From the NCBI GenBank assembly GCA_043798375.1, contig JAZDOS010000010.1, forward strand, positions 1 through 55,913: a stretch of DNA of 55,913 bases, given 5' to 3'. A model generated the notes under the pieces. It made no database searches. It was not told the origin of the DNA and saw only the letters and a program-made list of their open reading frames with translations. Each line of letters begins with the position of its first letter. Within the stretch, counting starts at the first letter, position 1. The translations under genes were made by a program, and so were the position numbers. Below, one piece after another: positions 46,709-55,813 of this stretch. This stretch comes from JAPLMI01 sp043798375 (lineage in GTDB: Bacteria > Omnitrophota > Gorgyraeia > 2-01-FULL-45-10).

Positions 46709-47436
46709 TGCGCTATGCCCTGATATCCGATATACACGGTAATCTCGAGGCGCTTCGCGCAGTTCTTGCCGAACTTTCAAGGCAAAGGATCGACGAGTAC
46801 CTGTGTATAGGCGATGTGGTGGGATACGGCGCTGATCCGTCTCGATGCGTCGATATGGTGCGGTCGCTTAAACCCAAAGCGCTTATAGCCGGAAACCATG
46901 AATGCGGCGTAACGGGGTTTCTCGGACTCGATTATTTCAGCGAGTATGCCGCGGCCGGGATCGTCTGGACGAAAAATATTTTGAGCCCGCCCGAGATAGA
47001 GTACCTGAAGTCTTTCAAACTTGTTTACGAGGGCGATGATTTTGTCCTCGTCCATAGCGGCCTTGCAGAGCCGGAAAAATTTCCGTATATCGTGGATTCG
47101 GATGACGCGTCTCGAACGATGAAGCTGGCGAAGAAGCCGCTCACATTTATCGGCCACACGCACGCCGCGGAGATTTATTATTCCGATAAAGAAAAGGCCC
47201 GCCAAACCATAGAGCCGCGTATTTTAATAGAAAGCGGTAAACTTTATGTTGTCAATGTCGGAAGCGTAGGACAGCCGCGCGACATGGACCCGCGGGCGAG
47301 TTTCGCGATTTACGATTCCGATAAGCGTACGGTTGAAATAAGGCGTGTTGTCTACGACATAGAAAAGGCGAAAGCCAAGATTTTAAAGGCCGGCCTTCCG
47401 GAGATGCTCGCGTTGAGATTGTCTGAGGGCAGATGA
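46708..47436 (+). CDS. Calcineurin-like metallophosphoesterase (YfcE/MJ0936-like)
   Basis: A 242-residue metallophosphoesterase. Metal-binding blocks are in the family order: SDIHGNLEAL (D-x-H), IGDVVGYGADP (GD), GNHECG (GNH[E]), VHSGL and GHTHAA (GH-x-H). The length suits the group of two-metal phosphodiesterases of unclear natural substrate. It starts in the TGATG overlap with the acylphosphatase gene and is followed by ligA after 4 bp, so the three are probably an operon. Confidence 0.9.
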   Translation: MRYALISDIHGNLEALRAVLAELSRQRIDEYLCIGDVVGYGADPSRCVDMVRSLKPKALIAGNHECGVTGFLGLDYFSEYAAAGIVWTKNILSPPEIEYLKSFKLVYEGDDFVLVHSGLAEPEKFPYIVDSDDASRTMKLAKKPLTFIGHTHAAEIYYSDKEKARQTIEPRILIESGKLYVVNVGSVGQPRDMDPRASFAIYDSDKRTVEIRRVVYDIEKAKAKILKAGLPEMLALRLSEGR

Positions 47437-47440
47437 CTTT

Positions 47441-49441
47441 ATGAATATAAAGAAAGAGATAGAGGAGCTGAAGAATACGATAAGGCGGCACGACCATCTT
47501 TATTACGTCCTCGACAAACCCGAGATCTCCGACCGTGAGTATGACATCCTGTACAGAAAGCTGGGTGATCTCGAAAAAAAACATCCCGAACTCGTAACGC
47601 CGGATTCTCCGACCCGGCGGGTCGGAGGAGTTCCTGTAAAATCTTTCCCTGCCGTAAAGCATAAAGTTGCGATGCAGTCTCTCGACAATACCTATTCGGC
47701 CGGGGAGGCGAGAGAATTCGACGAGAGGGTGAGGAAGAACCTGCGGGGCGAAAATTACGAATATGTCGCCGAGCTTAAATTTGACGGGGTGAGCATATCG
47801 CTTCTTTACAGGGAAGGGCATCTTTCTATCGGATCGACCAGGGGCGATGGCGTAACGGGCGACGATGTCACAGCCAACCTCAAGACGATACGCTCCATAC
47901 CGCTCTCCTTCAGCGATAAGGCCGAAATTATCCCGAAAGAGATCGAGATCCGCGGCGAAGTATACATGACGAAAAGCGCGCTTGAAAAATTGAATAAGGA
48001 AAAAGTGAAGCTCGGCGAAGAACAATTCGCCAATCCGAGGAATGCCGCCGCGGGGTCTCTCAAGCTTCTCGATCCGGCAATAGTCGCAGGCCGCGGCCTC
48101 GACGTCTTCGTCTGGGGCATCGGCCACTATGAAGGCATAGATTTCAGGACGCACATACAGGTTCTTGAATACCTGAAGGAGTGCGGATTCAAAGTCAATC
48201 CGTATTACAAACTCTGCAAAAACGTCGATGAGGCCATCGAATACTGCGATTCATGGGAGCCGAAACGCGGCAAACTCGACTTTGAAATAGACGGCATGGT
48301 GCTGAAGGTGAATAGTCTTACCCAGCGCGAAGCCCTCGGCTCGACTACGAAGAGCCCGCGTTGGGCGATAGCATATAAATTCCCGGCGGAAAGAGCGCTT
48401 ACGGAGGTGAAGGATATAATAGTGGGTGTCGGCAGGACCGGAGCCGTAACGCCGGTCGCGATATTGAAGCCGGTTCACCTGTCCGGTACTACCGTATCGA
48501 GGGCCTCGCTTCACAACTTCGATGAGATAGAGAGGTTAGACGTGAAGATCGGCGATAAGGTATATGTCGAGAAGTCCGGCGAGATAATACCTAAGGTCCT
48601 GGCCGTTGCCAAAGAGAAGAGAACGGGCCGCGAGAAGCCGTTTGCGGTGCCCGCAAAATGCCCGGCATGCGGATCGAAGCTGGCAAGAGGCGAGAAAGAG
48701 GTCGCCCTGAGATGCGAGAATGTAAGCTGTCCCGCGCAGATAAAGGAAGCGCTTCTTCATTTCGCGTCAAGAAATGCCATGGATATAGAGGGGATGGGCG
48801 AGGCGGTTGTAAATCAGCTTGTTGATAAAAAATTGGTCAGAGATTATGGCGATATATATTACCTCAAGTTTGACGAAGTAAAAAGCCTTGAGAGGATGGC
48901 CGATAAGAGCGGCCAAAATCTTATAGACGCCGTCGAGAAGAGCAAATCGAGCGAATTGAACCGCCTGATTTACGCTCTGGGGATAAGGCATGTCGGCGAA
49001 CATGCGGCGTGGGTATTGGCGGATAATTTCGGCTCTATCGAAAAGATCGGGGACTCGTCGGCCGAAGAGCTCGCGAAGGTGCATGAGATAGGGCCTGTTA
49101 TGGCCCAATCGATCCGTAATTTTTTCAGGAATAAAGAGAATATCAAGGTCCTGAAGAAGCTCGAAGGCGCAGGCCTCCGGATGGCCGGGCCGAAGCGGAA
49201 GAAGGAAGGACTGCCACTGGAAGGAAAGGTTCTTGTCATAACGGGGACTCTCAAATCTTTCTCCAGATCCGGCGCCGAAGAGCTCGTGAGGAAACTCGGC
49301 GGCAATCCATCCTCGAGCGTTTCTAAAAATACCGATTTTTTAGTCGCGGGAGAAGAACCCGGCTCTAAATTGGACAAGGCAAAAACCCTGGGCGTTAAGA
49401 TTATAGACGAGGAAGGATTCAGGAAAATCACCGGGAGCTGA
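47441..49441 (+). CDS. NAD-dependent DNA ligase
   Basis: A 666-residue LigA. The adenylation domain has K113 in the motif ELKFDGVS; HDHLYYVLDKPEISDREYD (domain Ia, NMN binding) is at the start. An OB fold, a four-Cys zinc finger (CPACGSKLARG from C407, then LRCENVSCPAQ), HhH repeats and a C-terminal BRCT domain (about 590-666) follow. It seals nicks in replication and repair using NAD. All domains are present and length is normal. The next gene starts one base after the stop. Confidence 0.96.
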   Translation: MNIKKEIEELKNTIRRHDHLYYVLDKPEISDREYDILYRKLGDLEKKHPELVTPDSPTRRVGGVPVKSFPAVKHKVAMQSLDNTYSAGEAREFDERVRKNLRGENYEYVAELKFDGVSISLLYREGHLSIGSTRGDGVTGDDVTANLKTIRSIPLSFSDKAEIIPKEIEIRGEVYMTKSALEKLNKEKVKLGEEQFANPRNAAAGSLKLLDPAIVAGRGLDVFVWGIGHYEGIDFRTHIQVLEYLKECGFKVNPYYKLCKNVDEAIEYCDSWEPKRGKLDFEIDGMVLKVNSLTQREALGSTTKSPRWAIAYKFPAERALTEVKDIIVGVGRTGAVTPVAILKPVHLSGTTVSRASLHNFDEIERLDVKIGDKVYVEKSGEIIPKVLAVAKEKRTGREKPFAVPAKCPACGSKLARGEKEVALRCENVSCPAQIKEALLHFASRNAMDIEGMGEAVVNQLVDKKLVRDYGDIYYLKFDEVKSLERMADKSGQNLIDAVEKSKSSELNRLIYALGIRHVGEHAAWVLADNFGSIEKIGDSSAEELAKVHEIGPVMAQSIRNFFRNKENIKVLKKLEGAGLRMAGPKRKKEGLPLEGKVLVITGTLKSFSRSGAEELVRKLGGNPSSSVSKNTDFLVAGEEPGSKLDKAKTLGVKIIDEEGFRKITGS

Positions 49442-49442
49442 T

Positions 49443-50024
49443 ATGAAAAAAATTACAGCATGGCTTCTTCTATTTTTTATGCTCGCCAGCCTTACAGGCT
49501 GCGAAACGGTCGCAAAAAAATTCAGGCGCAAGAAGAAAGAGGTTGCGAAGATGCCCCGGATATTTAAAGCCAAGGCGTATGTCAAAAAGCCGACGCCGGA
49601 ATTGTATAAGAAACATTACGCCTACTGGTCTTCATGGCATTCGGAACTGATTCAGGAGCTGGGAGATAATCATAAAAAAGACACGTTGTGCATCGAACAG
49701 ATCGTATCGAACCTCAAAGACATGCAGAACATACTTACCCCGGATAAGGGCGGGGAATTGACATTCCACATAGAAAAACTGGCTAAAGTGAGAAATGTCA
49801 TCGTAAACGGAGAAATGAGCACGGCCAACAGAACATACATATTGCGGACCCTCGAAAGGGAAGAGAGTTTCATAAAAAGAGAATTTGCATACACGAAGGC
49901 AAAATTCAGCCTTAAGAAGAGCTTCGAAGAAGAGGCGGCAGCTGCGGTTCCTCCGCCGAAAGAAGATATTTCAGGAAAGGAAGCGGTGGGTGAGCCCGAA
50001 AGCTGTGTCCGATTATCCCATTAA
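49443..50024 (+). CDS. Putative lipoprotein, unknown function
   Basis: A 193-residue protein with a lipoprotein signal: KKITAWLLLFFMLASLTGC (Cys20 in the lipobox LTGC). A basic patch follows (KKFRRKKKEVAK), then a helical domain (about 50-170; ELYKKHYAYWSSWHSELIQELGD and a long charged helix). The end is proline- and acid-rich. Family not recognised; similar short helical lipoproteins occur in uncultured bacteria. It lies within the ligA operon and overlaps the MBL gene by 35 bp, so the final residues (SCVRLSH) come from the overlapping segment. Confidence 0.7.
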   Translation: MKKITAWLLLFFMLASLTGCETVAKKFRRKKKEVAKMPRIFKAKAYVKKPTPELYKKHYAYWSSWHSELIQELGDNHKKDTLCIEQIVSNLKDMQNILTPDKGGELTFHIEKLAKVRNVIVNGEMSTANRTYILRTLEREESFIKREFAYTKAKFSLKKSFEEEAAAAVPPPKEDISGKEAVGEPESCVRLSH

Positions 50025-50634
50025 AAAATTTGTCGTAGGGCCAATGGCCGTAAATTGTTATCTGGTAGCCGATGCCGCTTCCGGGGAAGCGTGCCTGATC
50101 GACCCGGGGGCCTCGCCGAAAGAGATAAAAAAATATATCCGGGAGAATGGCCTTGACCTCAAGTTCATAATAAACACGCACGGCCACGGAGATCATATTG
50201 CGGCGAACGGCTCTTTCGGCGTACCTGTCTACATACACAGGTGTGATAAGGATTTTTTAACGGATACGGGCCTTAATCTTTCGAGCGCTTTCCTGCTCAG
50301 GGTCACCTCTCCCGAGGCATCGAGGCTTCTTGAGGACCGGGATGAGATAACGCTCGGAAAGCTGAAATTTAAAGTGATACACACACCGGGCCATACGCCC
50401 GGCTCGATAACGCTTGTATTGGATGGCATCGCCTTTACCGGCGATACGCTCTTCAGGTTCAGCGTCGGGAGGACCGATTTTGATTACGGCGACGAAGGCG
50501 CGTTATTCAGATCCATAAGCGAGAAACTGCTTGTGCTGGGTGATGATACCGTTATATATCCCGGCCACGGCGAATCTTCGACGATAAAAGAAGAGCTGGA
50601 GTCCAATCCGTTTCTGGATCAGAGTACAGAGTAG
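49990..50634 (+). CDS. MBL-fold metallo-hydrolase (glyoxalase II-like)
   Basis: A 214-residue metallo-beta-lactamase-fold enzyme. The metal-binding motif is THGHGDHIAANG (H-x-H-x-D-H), followed by HTPGHTPGSI, FTGDTLF and a final YPGHGESS. This order matches the YcbL/glyoxalase II-like branch that hydrolyses thioesters such as S-lactoylglutathione or related compounds. The start GTG 49990 was chosen because AAGGAAG lies 7 nt upstream; GTG 50005 is possible. The frame is open back to 49885, but that part lies inside the lipoprotein gene. The stop abuts the ATG of xerD. Confidence 0.88.
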   Translation: MSPKAVSDYPIKKFVVGPMAVNCYLVADAASGEACLIDPGASPKEIKKYIRENGLDLKFIINTHGHGDHIAANGSFGVPVYIHRCDKDFLTDTGLNLSSAFLLRVTSPEASRLLEDRDEITLGKLKFKVIHTPGHTPGSITLVLDGIAFTGDTLFRFSVGRTDFDYGDEGALFRSISEKLLVLGDDTVIYPGHGESSTIKEELESNPFLDQSTE

Positions 50635-51522
50635 ATGAAAATACTGCTGGAAGAATTCCTGAATTATCTGTCGGTCGAAAGAGGCTTAAGTAAAAATACG
50701 ATAGTCTCGTACGGAGCGGACCTTGCGCATTTTATCCGGCGCCTTGAATCCCTCGGCGTGAAAGATATCGATAAGGTGAAGAGGCAGGATATCACAAGCC
50801 ATCTTTTATACCTGAAAGATAAAGGCATATCGGGTAATTCCGCGTCGAGGGCGCTCGTCGCGATAAAGATGTTCTACAGGTTTCTCGTCCAGGAAAAGCT
50901 GGCTAAGGACGACGTCGCCGGTATTCTGGAATCACCGAAATTGATACGCCATCTGCCGGCGGTACTGAATATAGGCGAAGTTGACAAGCTGATCGCGGCA
51001 CCCGACATTCGCGACTGGATGGGCATACGCGATAAGGCCGCGCTCGAACTTTTATACGCCAGCGGCATGAGAGTGTCGGAGATAGTCGAGCTTACCATGG
51101 AAGGCTTGAACCTTGACATGGGTTTTATAAAGTGTAAAGGTAAGGGCGACAAGGAAAGGATAGTCCCGATAGGCAGGTCCGCGAAAGAGGCAGTTGCCAG
51201 ATACCTTGAGAAAGTAAGGCCGAAGCTTTTGAAAAACAGGCAGGATCCGCATCTTTTCCTGTCGCGCCTCGGAAAGAAAATTTCGCGGCAATCGTTCTGG
51301 AAGATGATAAAGCGATGCGCCGCGAGGGCGCGCATTAAGAAAGAGATAACTCCGCACACGTTGAGGCACAGTTTCGCTACGCACCTTCTTGAAAAGGGCG
51401 CGGACCTGAGGGTCGTGCAGGAGATGCTGGGCCATGCGGATATCTCGACGACCCAGCTCTATACGCACATAGACAAAACCCGGCTCAAGTTGATCCACAA
51501 GCAGTTCCACCCGCGGGGGTGA
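50635..51522 (+). CDS. Tyrosine recombinase XerD/XerC
   Basis: A 295-residue tyrosine recombinase. N-terminal SAM-like DNA-binding domain (about 1-85, LSVERGLSKNTIVSYGADL) and catalytic domain with the complete set: R146 in GMRVSEI, a Lys in the KGKGDKER hairpin, H241 and R244 in HTLRHSFATHLL, H267 in LGHADISTTQLY and nucleophile Y276. It resolves chromosome dimers at dif; no dif-like site was found nearby. Whether XerC or XerD cannot be told, but the size and motifs are those of housekeeping Xer rather than phage integrases. Confidence 0.9.
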   Translation: MKILLEEFLNYLSVERGLSKNTIVSYGADLAHFIRRLESLGVKDIDKVKRQDITSHLLYLKDKGISGNSASRALVAIKMFYRFLVQEKLAKDDVAGILESPKLIRHLPAVLNIGEVDKLIAAPDIRDWMGIRDKAALELLYASGMRVSEIVELTMEGLNLDMGFIKCKGKGDKERIVPIGRSAKEAVARYLEKVRPKLLKNRQDPHLFLSRLGKKISRQSFWKMIKRCAARARIKKEITPHTLRHSFATHLLEKGADLRVVQEMLGHADISTTQLYTHIDKTRLKLIHKQFHPRG

Positions 51523-51848
51523 GTAGCGGTAAAATTTTTCGATTCAACGCGCAGGCGAAACTTTTGTGGCCGCCTTCCGCGGACGCAAATTTACATTAGG
51601 CAGTTTAAGAGTAGCATTGGCACCAGAGTATGAAAAAAAGGCTTGATAAGGCGTCTAGCTGTAAATGGCCGACAGGCCATGGGGGTTGAGCCGATAAGAT
51701 TTTGATAAGGCTGCACTAATACCCAAAGCATCTTGGATAAAGGGATAGATGGGGGAAAGATAAAAGGGATAAATAAGGGGAACCGAAATATCCTTGATAT
51801 CAAAATCCGGCGAGGCCCCCTGGCCTGGCGGACATTTATGAGGAAGAC
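51523..51848. other. 326-bp gap without a gene
   Basis: No gene was seen. It has a perfect hairpin TGGCC-GACA-GGCCA near 51668-51681, the palindrome TTGATATCAA near 51803, GGGG-rich purine tracts (51745-51780), and ends with GAGGAAG before ATG 51849. It should contain the promoter of the nucleotidyltransferase gene, but no clear -35/-10 pair was found. Confidence 0.5.
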
Positions 51849-54461
51849 ATGGACCTGATCACGACGCATATTAACGCGGATTTTGACGCGCTCGGATCGC
51901 TGGTGGCAGCGAAGAAGCTGTATCCGAACTCGCGGCTCATGCTGCCCGGATCGCAGGAAAGAGCGGTGAGAGAGTTCCTCTCGCTCGCCAAGGAGCTCGT
52001 TGTGTTCGAATCCGAACGCGAATGCCGGCTCTACGACGTCACCCGGCTCGTTCTCGTGGATACGCGCCACAAGTCCAGGATCGGCATAGCCTCGGAACTC
52101 ATCGATAAGGGCGTCGAGACCCACATCTATGACCACCATCCGAGGATGAAAGGCGATATCGTCGCCGATAAAGACACCTCCGAAAACGTCGGCGCGAGCG
52201 TGACGATCCTGGCCGACATAATAAAACGGAAGAATATCAAGCTTACGCCGCTCGAGGCGACGATAATGCTTCTCGGTATCTATGAGGAGACGGGGTCTCT
52301 TACCTATCGCACGACGACCAAGCTTGACGTAGACATTGTTAGCTACCTTTTGTCGAAAGGCGCGAACTTATCAATAGTTTCGAGCTACCTGAATAGAGAG
52401 CTCGCAGAAGAAGAACTGGCCCTCCTGACGAAGCTGATAAGCATTACAAAGAGGATCTCAATAAAAGGCGTTACTGTCTCGATAGCCGAGATAGATAGCT
52501 CGAGTTATGCGGGCGAATTAGGGATGATTTTACATAAACTGATGGAAATCGAGAATATCCCGGTCCTTTTCGTTCTCATAGATACACTGCGCGACAGGGT
52601 GGATGTCATTGCGCGGTCCGGCCTTGCGGCCGTCGATGTGAATAAGATATTGTCAAATTTCGGCGGCGGAGGGCATCCAGGCGCGGCGAGCGCCAAGATC
52701 CGCGGCCATAGCGCCGGCGAAATAAAGGAAAGGCTCGTAAAGATACTTTCGAAGAGCATCAGGCTGAAGGTGCGCGCCAAAGATATGATGTCAAAAGAGG
52801 TAAAGACCATTAATATCAATAAAAAGGTCGATGAGGCCCGCGGGATACTTTTGAATGAAAAGATGGAAGGGATGCCGGTTGTCCACAGAGGAAAGATAGC
52901 CGGGATCATAACGCTCGACGCCTTGAACAGGGCCCTGAAGAGAGGCTTCGGTCATTCCCGCATCAAAGGTTATATGTCGAGAGACTATACAAAGATAAAA
53001 CCGGAAACGCCGTTATTCGAGATCCAGAAGACTGTCATTGACAAGAAGATAGGCGTCCTGCCGGTATTTAAGGGCAAGAGACTGGTCGGGGTAGTCAACA
53101 GGACCGACATCCTGAGGAACGTCCACGCTAACCTCTTCCTCCGGCCTGAGGAAATCAGGAAGAAGGTCGTCTCGAATCTTTCAAAGAAGATGACGAGCCT
53201 TCTTCCCGAAGATATCCTGAACCTCTTGAGGCAGATCGGCCGTCTCGGGAATTCGCAAGGTTCGAGCGTCTTTGTCGTAGGCGGGCTTGTAAGGGATCTT
53301 ATTCTCGGGACGAAGAACCTTGACCTCGATATAGTCGTTGAGGGCGATGCCATAAAGCTGGGGGGCGCGATGTCGAAAAAAATGGACGCTGCATTTGTGG
53401 CCCACAGAAGGTTCGGCACCTGTTCGGTCATCACGAAAGGCAGGCTCAAGATCGACCTCGCTGCGGCGAGAACCGAAGTATATGAGAGGCCAGCGGCGCT
53501 TCCGATCGTAGAATTCAGCAGTCTAAAAGACGACCTGGTGCGCAGGGACTTCACGATAAACGCGATGGCCGTCAGCCTCAACAAGCCCACTTTCGGACAA
53601 CTCGTCGACTTTTTCGGAGGCGAAGAGGACCTTGCGCGCCGCAGCATACGCGTGATGCACGACGGAAGCTTTCTCGACGATCCGACGAGGATATTCAGGG
53701 CCGTCCGGTTCGAGCAAAGGTTCGGGTTCGCGATTCATCCACACACGGAAGAACTTATAAAGAACGCCATCAAGATAGAGATGTTCGACAAGGTCGAGCC
53801 GCAGAGGATACGGGATGAGGTTATATTGATATTGAAGGAAGAAAAACCCCTGAAGGCGCTCAAGCGGATGGCTCAGCTTGACGAACTGAGATTCCTCCAC
53901 CCCGCCATAAAGCTCGATAAGAATATGGTAAAGCTTTACCGGGATATAGAAGAGGTTTCGACATGGTATAATGCTTCAAGTTTCAAGAAAAGGGCGCTGG
54001 AGGCGTGGCTTATATACTTTATGGCGGTACTTAAGGGTTTAAATTATAATGAAGCCTTAAAAATTTGCGATCGCTTCGTATTCCGGAAAGGCGAGCGGCT
54101 GCGGATATTGTCTTACAAGGAATGCGCCGATAGGATAGTCAGGGTCCTGGGCTCCCGCAAGAAGCTCGCGCCGAGCAGAATTTACGGTATTTTGGAGCCG
54201 CTCTCATTTGAGGTGATCTTGCTTATAATGGCGGAATGCCGCACCGCCGCTAAGTCGAGGATAAGGGATTTCTTCCGTAAATATAACGGGGTCAAAATTC
54301 TCATCAAGGGCGGCGACTTGAAGGTGATGGGGCTCGAGCCGTGCCCTGAATACAGGAAAATTTTGGATAAGGTCCTGCGCGCCAGGATAGACGGCATGGT
54401 GAATACGAAAAAAGACGAAATCGTTTACGCGAAGAGATTGATAAATAAGTTACGCGGATAG
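51849..54461 (+). CDS. DHH-CBS-CBS-nucleotidyltransferase fusion (CCA/poly(A) polymerase-like)
   Basis: An 870-residue multidomain protein. DHH domain (about 1-310): TTHINADFDALGSL, DHH at 95-97 and DHHA1 with FGGGGHPGAASAKIRG. Two CBS domains (about 318-370 and 378-430), the usual adenosyl-ligand sensors. Class II nucleotidyltransferase head (about 474-610): VVGGLVRDLILG and DLDIVVEGD with the two metal aspartates, then RRDFTINAMA and the RNA-binding neck (DDPTRIFRAVRFEQRF). These fusions act as tRNA CCA- or A-adding enzymes in deltaproteobacteria, Aquificae and others. The DHH part may hydrolyse small nucleotides. It starts the operon with rbfA and nrnA. GAGGAAG precedes the ATG. Confidence 0.88.
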   Translation: MDLITTHINADFDALGSLVAAKKLYPNSRLMLPGSQERAVREFLSLAKELVVFESERECRLYDVTRLVLVDTRHKSRIGIASELIDKGVETHIYDHHPRMKGDIVADKDTSENVGASVTILADIIKRKNIKLTPLEATIMLLGIYEETGSLTYRTTTKLDVDIVSYLLSKGANLSIVSSYLNRELAEEELALLTKLISITKRISIKGVTVSIAEIDSSSYAGELGMILHKLMEIENIPVLFVLIDTLRDRVDVIARSGLAAVDVNKILSNFGGGGHPGAASAKIRGHSAGEIKERLVKILSKSIRLKVRAKDMMSKEVKTININKKVDEARGILLNEKMEGMPVVHRGKIAGIITLDALNRALKRGFGHSRIKGYMSRDYTKIKPETPLFEIQKTVIDKKIGVLPVFKGKRLVGVVNRTDILRNVHANLFLRPEEIRKKVVSNLSKKMTSLLPEDILNLLRQIGRLGNSQGSSVFVVGGLVRDLILGTKNLDLDIVVEGDAIKLGGAMSKKMDAAFVAHRRFGTCSVITKGRLKIDLAAARTEVYERPAALPIVEFSSLKDDLVRRDFTINAMAVSLNKPTFGQLVDFFGGEEDLARRSIRVMHDGSFLDDPTRIFRAVRFEQRFGFAIHPHTEELIKNAIKIEMFDKVEPQRIRDEVILILKEEKPLKALKRMAQLDELRFLHPAIKLDKNMVKLYRDIEEVSTWYNASSFKKRALEAWLIYFMAVLKGLNYNEALKICDRFVFRKGERLRILSYKECADRIVRVLGSRKKLAPSRIYGILEPLSFEVILLIMAECRTAAKSRIRDFFRKYNGVKILIKGGDLKVMGLEPCPEYRKILDKVLRARIDGMVNTKKDEIVYAKRLINKLRG

Positions 54462-54474
54462 AGAGGAAGATTCT

Positions 54475-54849
54475 ATGGGGCAGAGGCCCGAGAGAGTGCG
54501 GGAAGCGCTGCGGCAGGAAATTTCGAGAATCATTCACAACGAGATAAGAGACCCGAGGCTCGGATTCATAACGATAACCGGGGTTGAGTTGACGAAAGAC
54601 CTGAGGTATGCAAGGATATATTTCAGCGTTCTCGGCGAGGAAAAAGAGAAGAAGCTCGCGCTGAAAGGGTTGACGAGCGCCAAGGGCTATATCAAAGGCC
54701 TTATTTCAGACAGGATAAAATTGAGGTTTATGCCCCAGATAGAGTTTAAGATCGACGAAACGCTCGAGCATACAAGGAAGATTTACGATCTGTTGGATAA
54801 ATTGAAAAAGGAGAAGGCCGATGCAGACGATAATAGAGGCGATCAATAA
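54475..54849 (+). CDS. Ribosome-binding factor A
   Basis: A 124-residue RbfA, the 30S maturation factor with a type II KH fold that helps process 16S rRNA. The opening RPERVREALRQEISRIIHNEIRDPRL is typical, as are GFITITGVELTKDLRYARIYFSVLG and the end LRFMPQIEFKIDETLEHTRKIYDLL. GAGGAAG precedes the ATG. Overlaps nrnA by 29 bp. Usual neighbours infB and truB are not in the window. Confidence 0.94.
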   Translation: MGQRPERVREALRQEISRIIHNEIRDPRLGFITITGVELTKDLRYARIYFSVLGEEKEKKLALKGLTSAKGYIKGLISDRIKLRFMPQIEFKIDETLEHTRKIYDLLDKLKKEKADADDNRGDQ

Positions 54850-55813
54850 ATATAACAAATTCCTGATCACTGCCCACATAAACCTCGAAGGCGATTCTCT
54901 GGGGAGCCAGCTTGCGGCCAAACAGCTTCTGGATTCTCTCGGGAAGACAAGCGTCATCGTCGACAGCGACCCGGTGCCCGAACACTACAAATTTTTGCCG
55001 ATGGCAGGCGAGATATCAAATTCGACCGATAAGAACCTTGATTTCGAAGCGGCGCTTATCCTAGATTGCCCGACCATAAAAAGGATAGGGCGCGTGCGGG
55101 ATCTGATCACAAAAGATAAATTCGTGATAAATATAGACCACCATATCTCCAACGAAAAGTTCGGCAACGTCAACTGGGTGGAGCCGAACGCGAGCTCCGC
55201 GGGCGAGATGGTCTACAAACTCTTCAAGGAGATGGATGTCGTCCTGACGAAGGAGACGGCGCTCGCGCTTTATATCGCCATACTGACCGACACGGGATCG
55301 TTCAATTATGACAATACGTCGGGCATCACCCACGAGATAGCCGGCGAACTTTTAGGATACGGGCTGGATCCGGCGCGCGTATCGGAGGATGTATACGAAA
55401 GGAAAACGGTCGGCGACATAAAATTCCTGGGCCTTGTCCTCTCGACGCTCAAGCTCAACAAGTCTCATGAGATCGCGTACCTTGAGGTCACCAGATCGAT
55501 GATGGACCAGACCGGCGCTCAAGCCGCGAAGGCCGAAGGGTTTGTTAATTACGCCCGCTCCGTTGACAATGTCAAGGTGGCGGTCATATTCAGGGAGGAA
55601 ACAGGCGGTAAAATTAACGTCAGTTTCAGGTCCAAGGGCAAAGTCGATGTAAATAAGATAGCCTCAGCTTTCGGCGGCGGCGGCCATGTAAAGGCTTCGG
55701 GCTGCGTCATCGAGGGAACGCTGGCGGAAGCGGAACGGAAGGTCCTTGATAAGGTAGAGGAAACATTAAAAATAGTAATTCCTGAAAAACGGGTAAAAAT
55801 GCCTGATTTTTAG
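54821..55813 (+). CDS. Bifunctional oligoribonuclease/PAP phosphatase NrnA-like (DHH family)
   Basis: A 330-residue DHH-DHHA1 phosphoesterase. The first motif is TAHINLEGDSLGSQLA, the DHH motif D106-H107-H108 in INIDHHISN, and the DHHA1 motif FGGGGHVKASG near 285-295. NrnA removes nucleotides from short RNA oligomers such as pGpG and can convert pAp to AMP. In the same cell, HD-GYP activity would produce pGpG, a known NrnA substrate. The gene overlaps rbfA by 29 bp; GGAGAAGG lies before the ATG inside rbfA. Confidence 0.92.
   Translation: MQTIIEAINKYNKFLITAHINLEGDSLGSQLAAKQLLDSLGKTSVIVDSDPVPEHYKFLPMAGEISNSTDKNLDFEAALILDCPTIKRIGRVRDLITKDKFVINIDHHISNEKFGNVNWVEPNASSAGEMVYKLFKEMDVVLTKETALALYIAILTDTGSFNYDNTSGITHEIAGELLGYGLDPARVSEDVYERKTVGDIKFLGLVLSTLKLNKSHEIAYLEVTRSMMDQTGAQAAKAEGFVNYARSVDNVKVAVIFREETGGKINVSFRSKGKVDVNKIASAFGGGGHVKASGCVIEGTLAEAERKVLDKVEETLKIVIPEKRVKMPDF

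Noticed and set aside
49885..49989. Extended N-terminus of the MBL-fold protein
   Set aside because: It lies inside the lipoprotein gene in another frame and gives a low-complexity Arg-rich leader; GTG 49990 has a ribosome-binding site.
51523..51848. A dif site or riboswitch between xerD and the nucleotidyltransferase gene
   Set aside because: No XerC/XerD arm pair was seen, and the single tetraloop hairpin does not match a known riboswitch.
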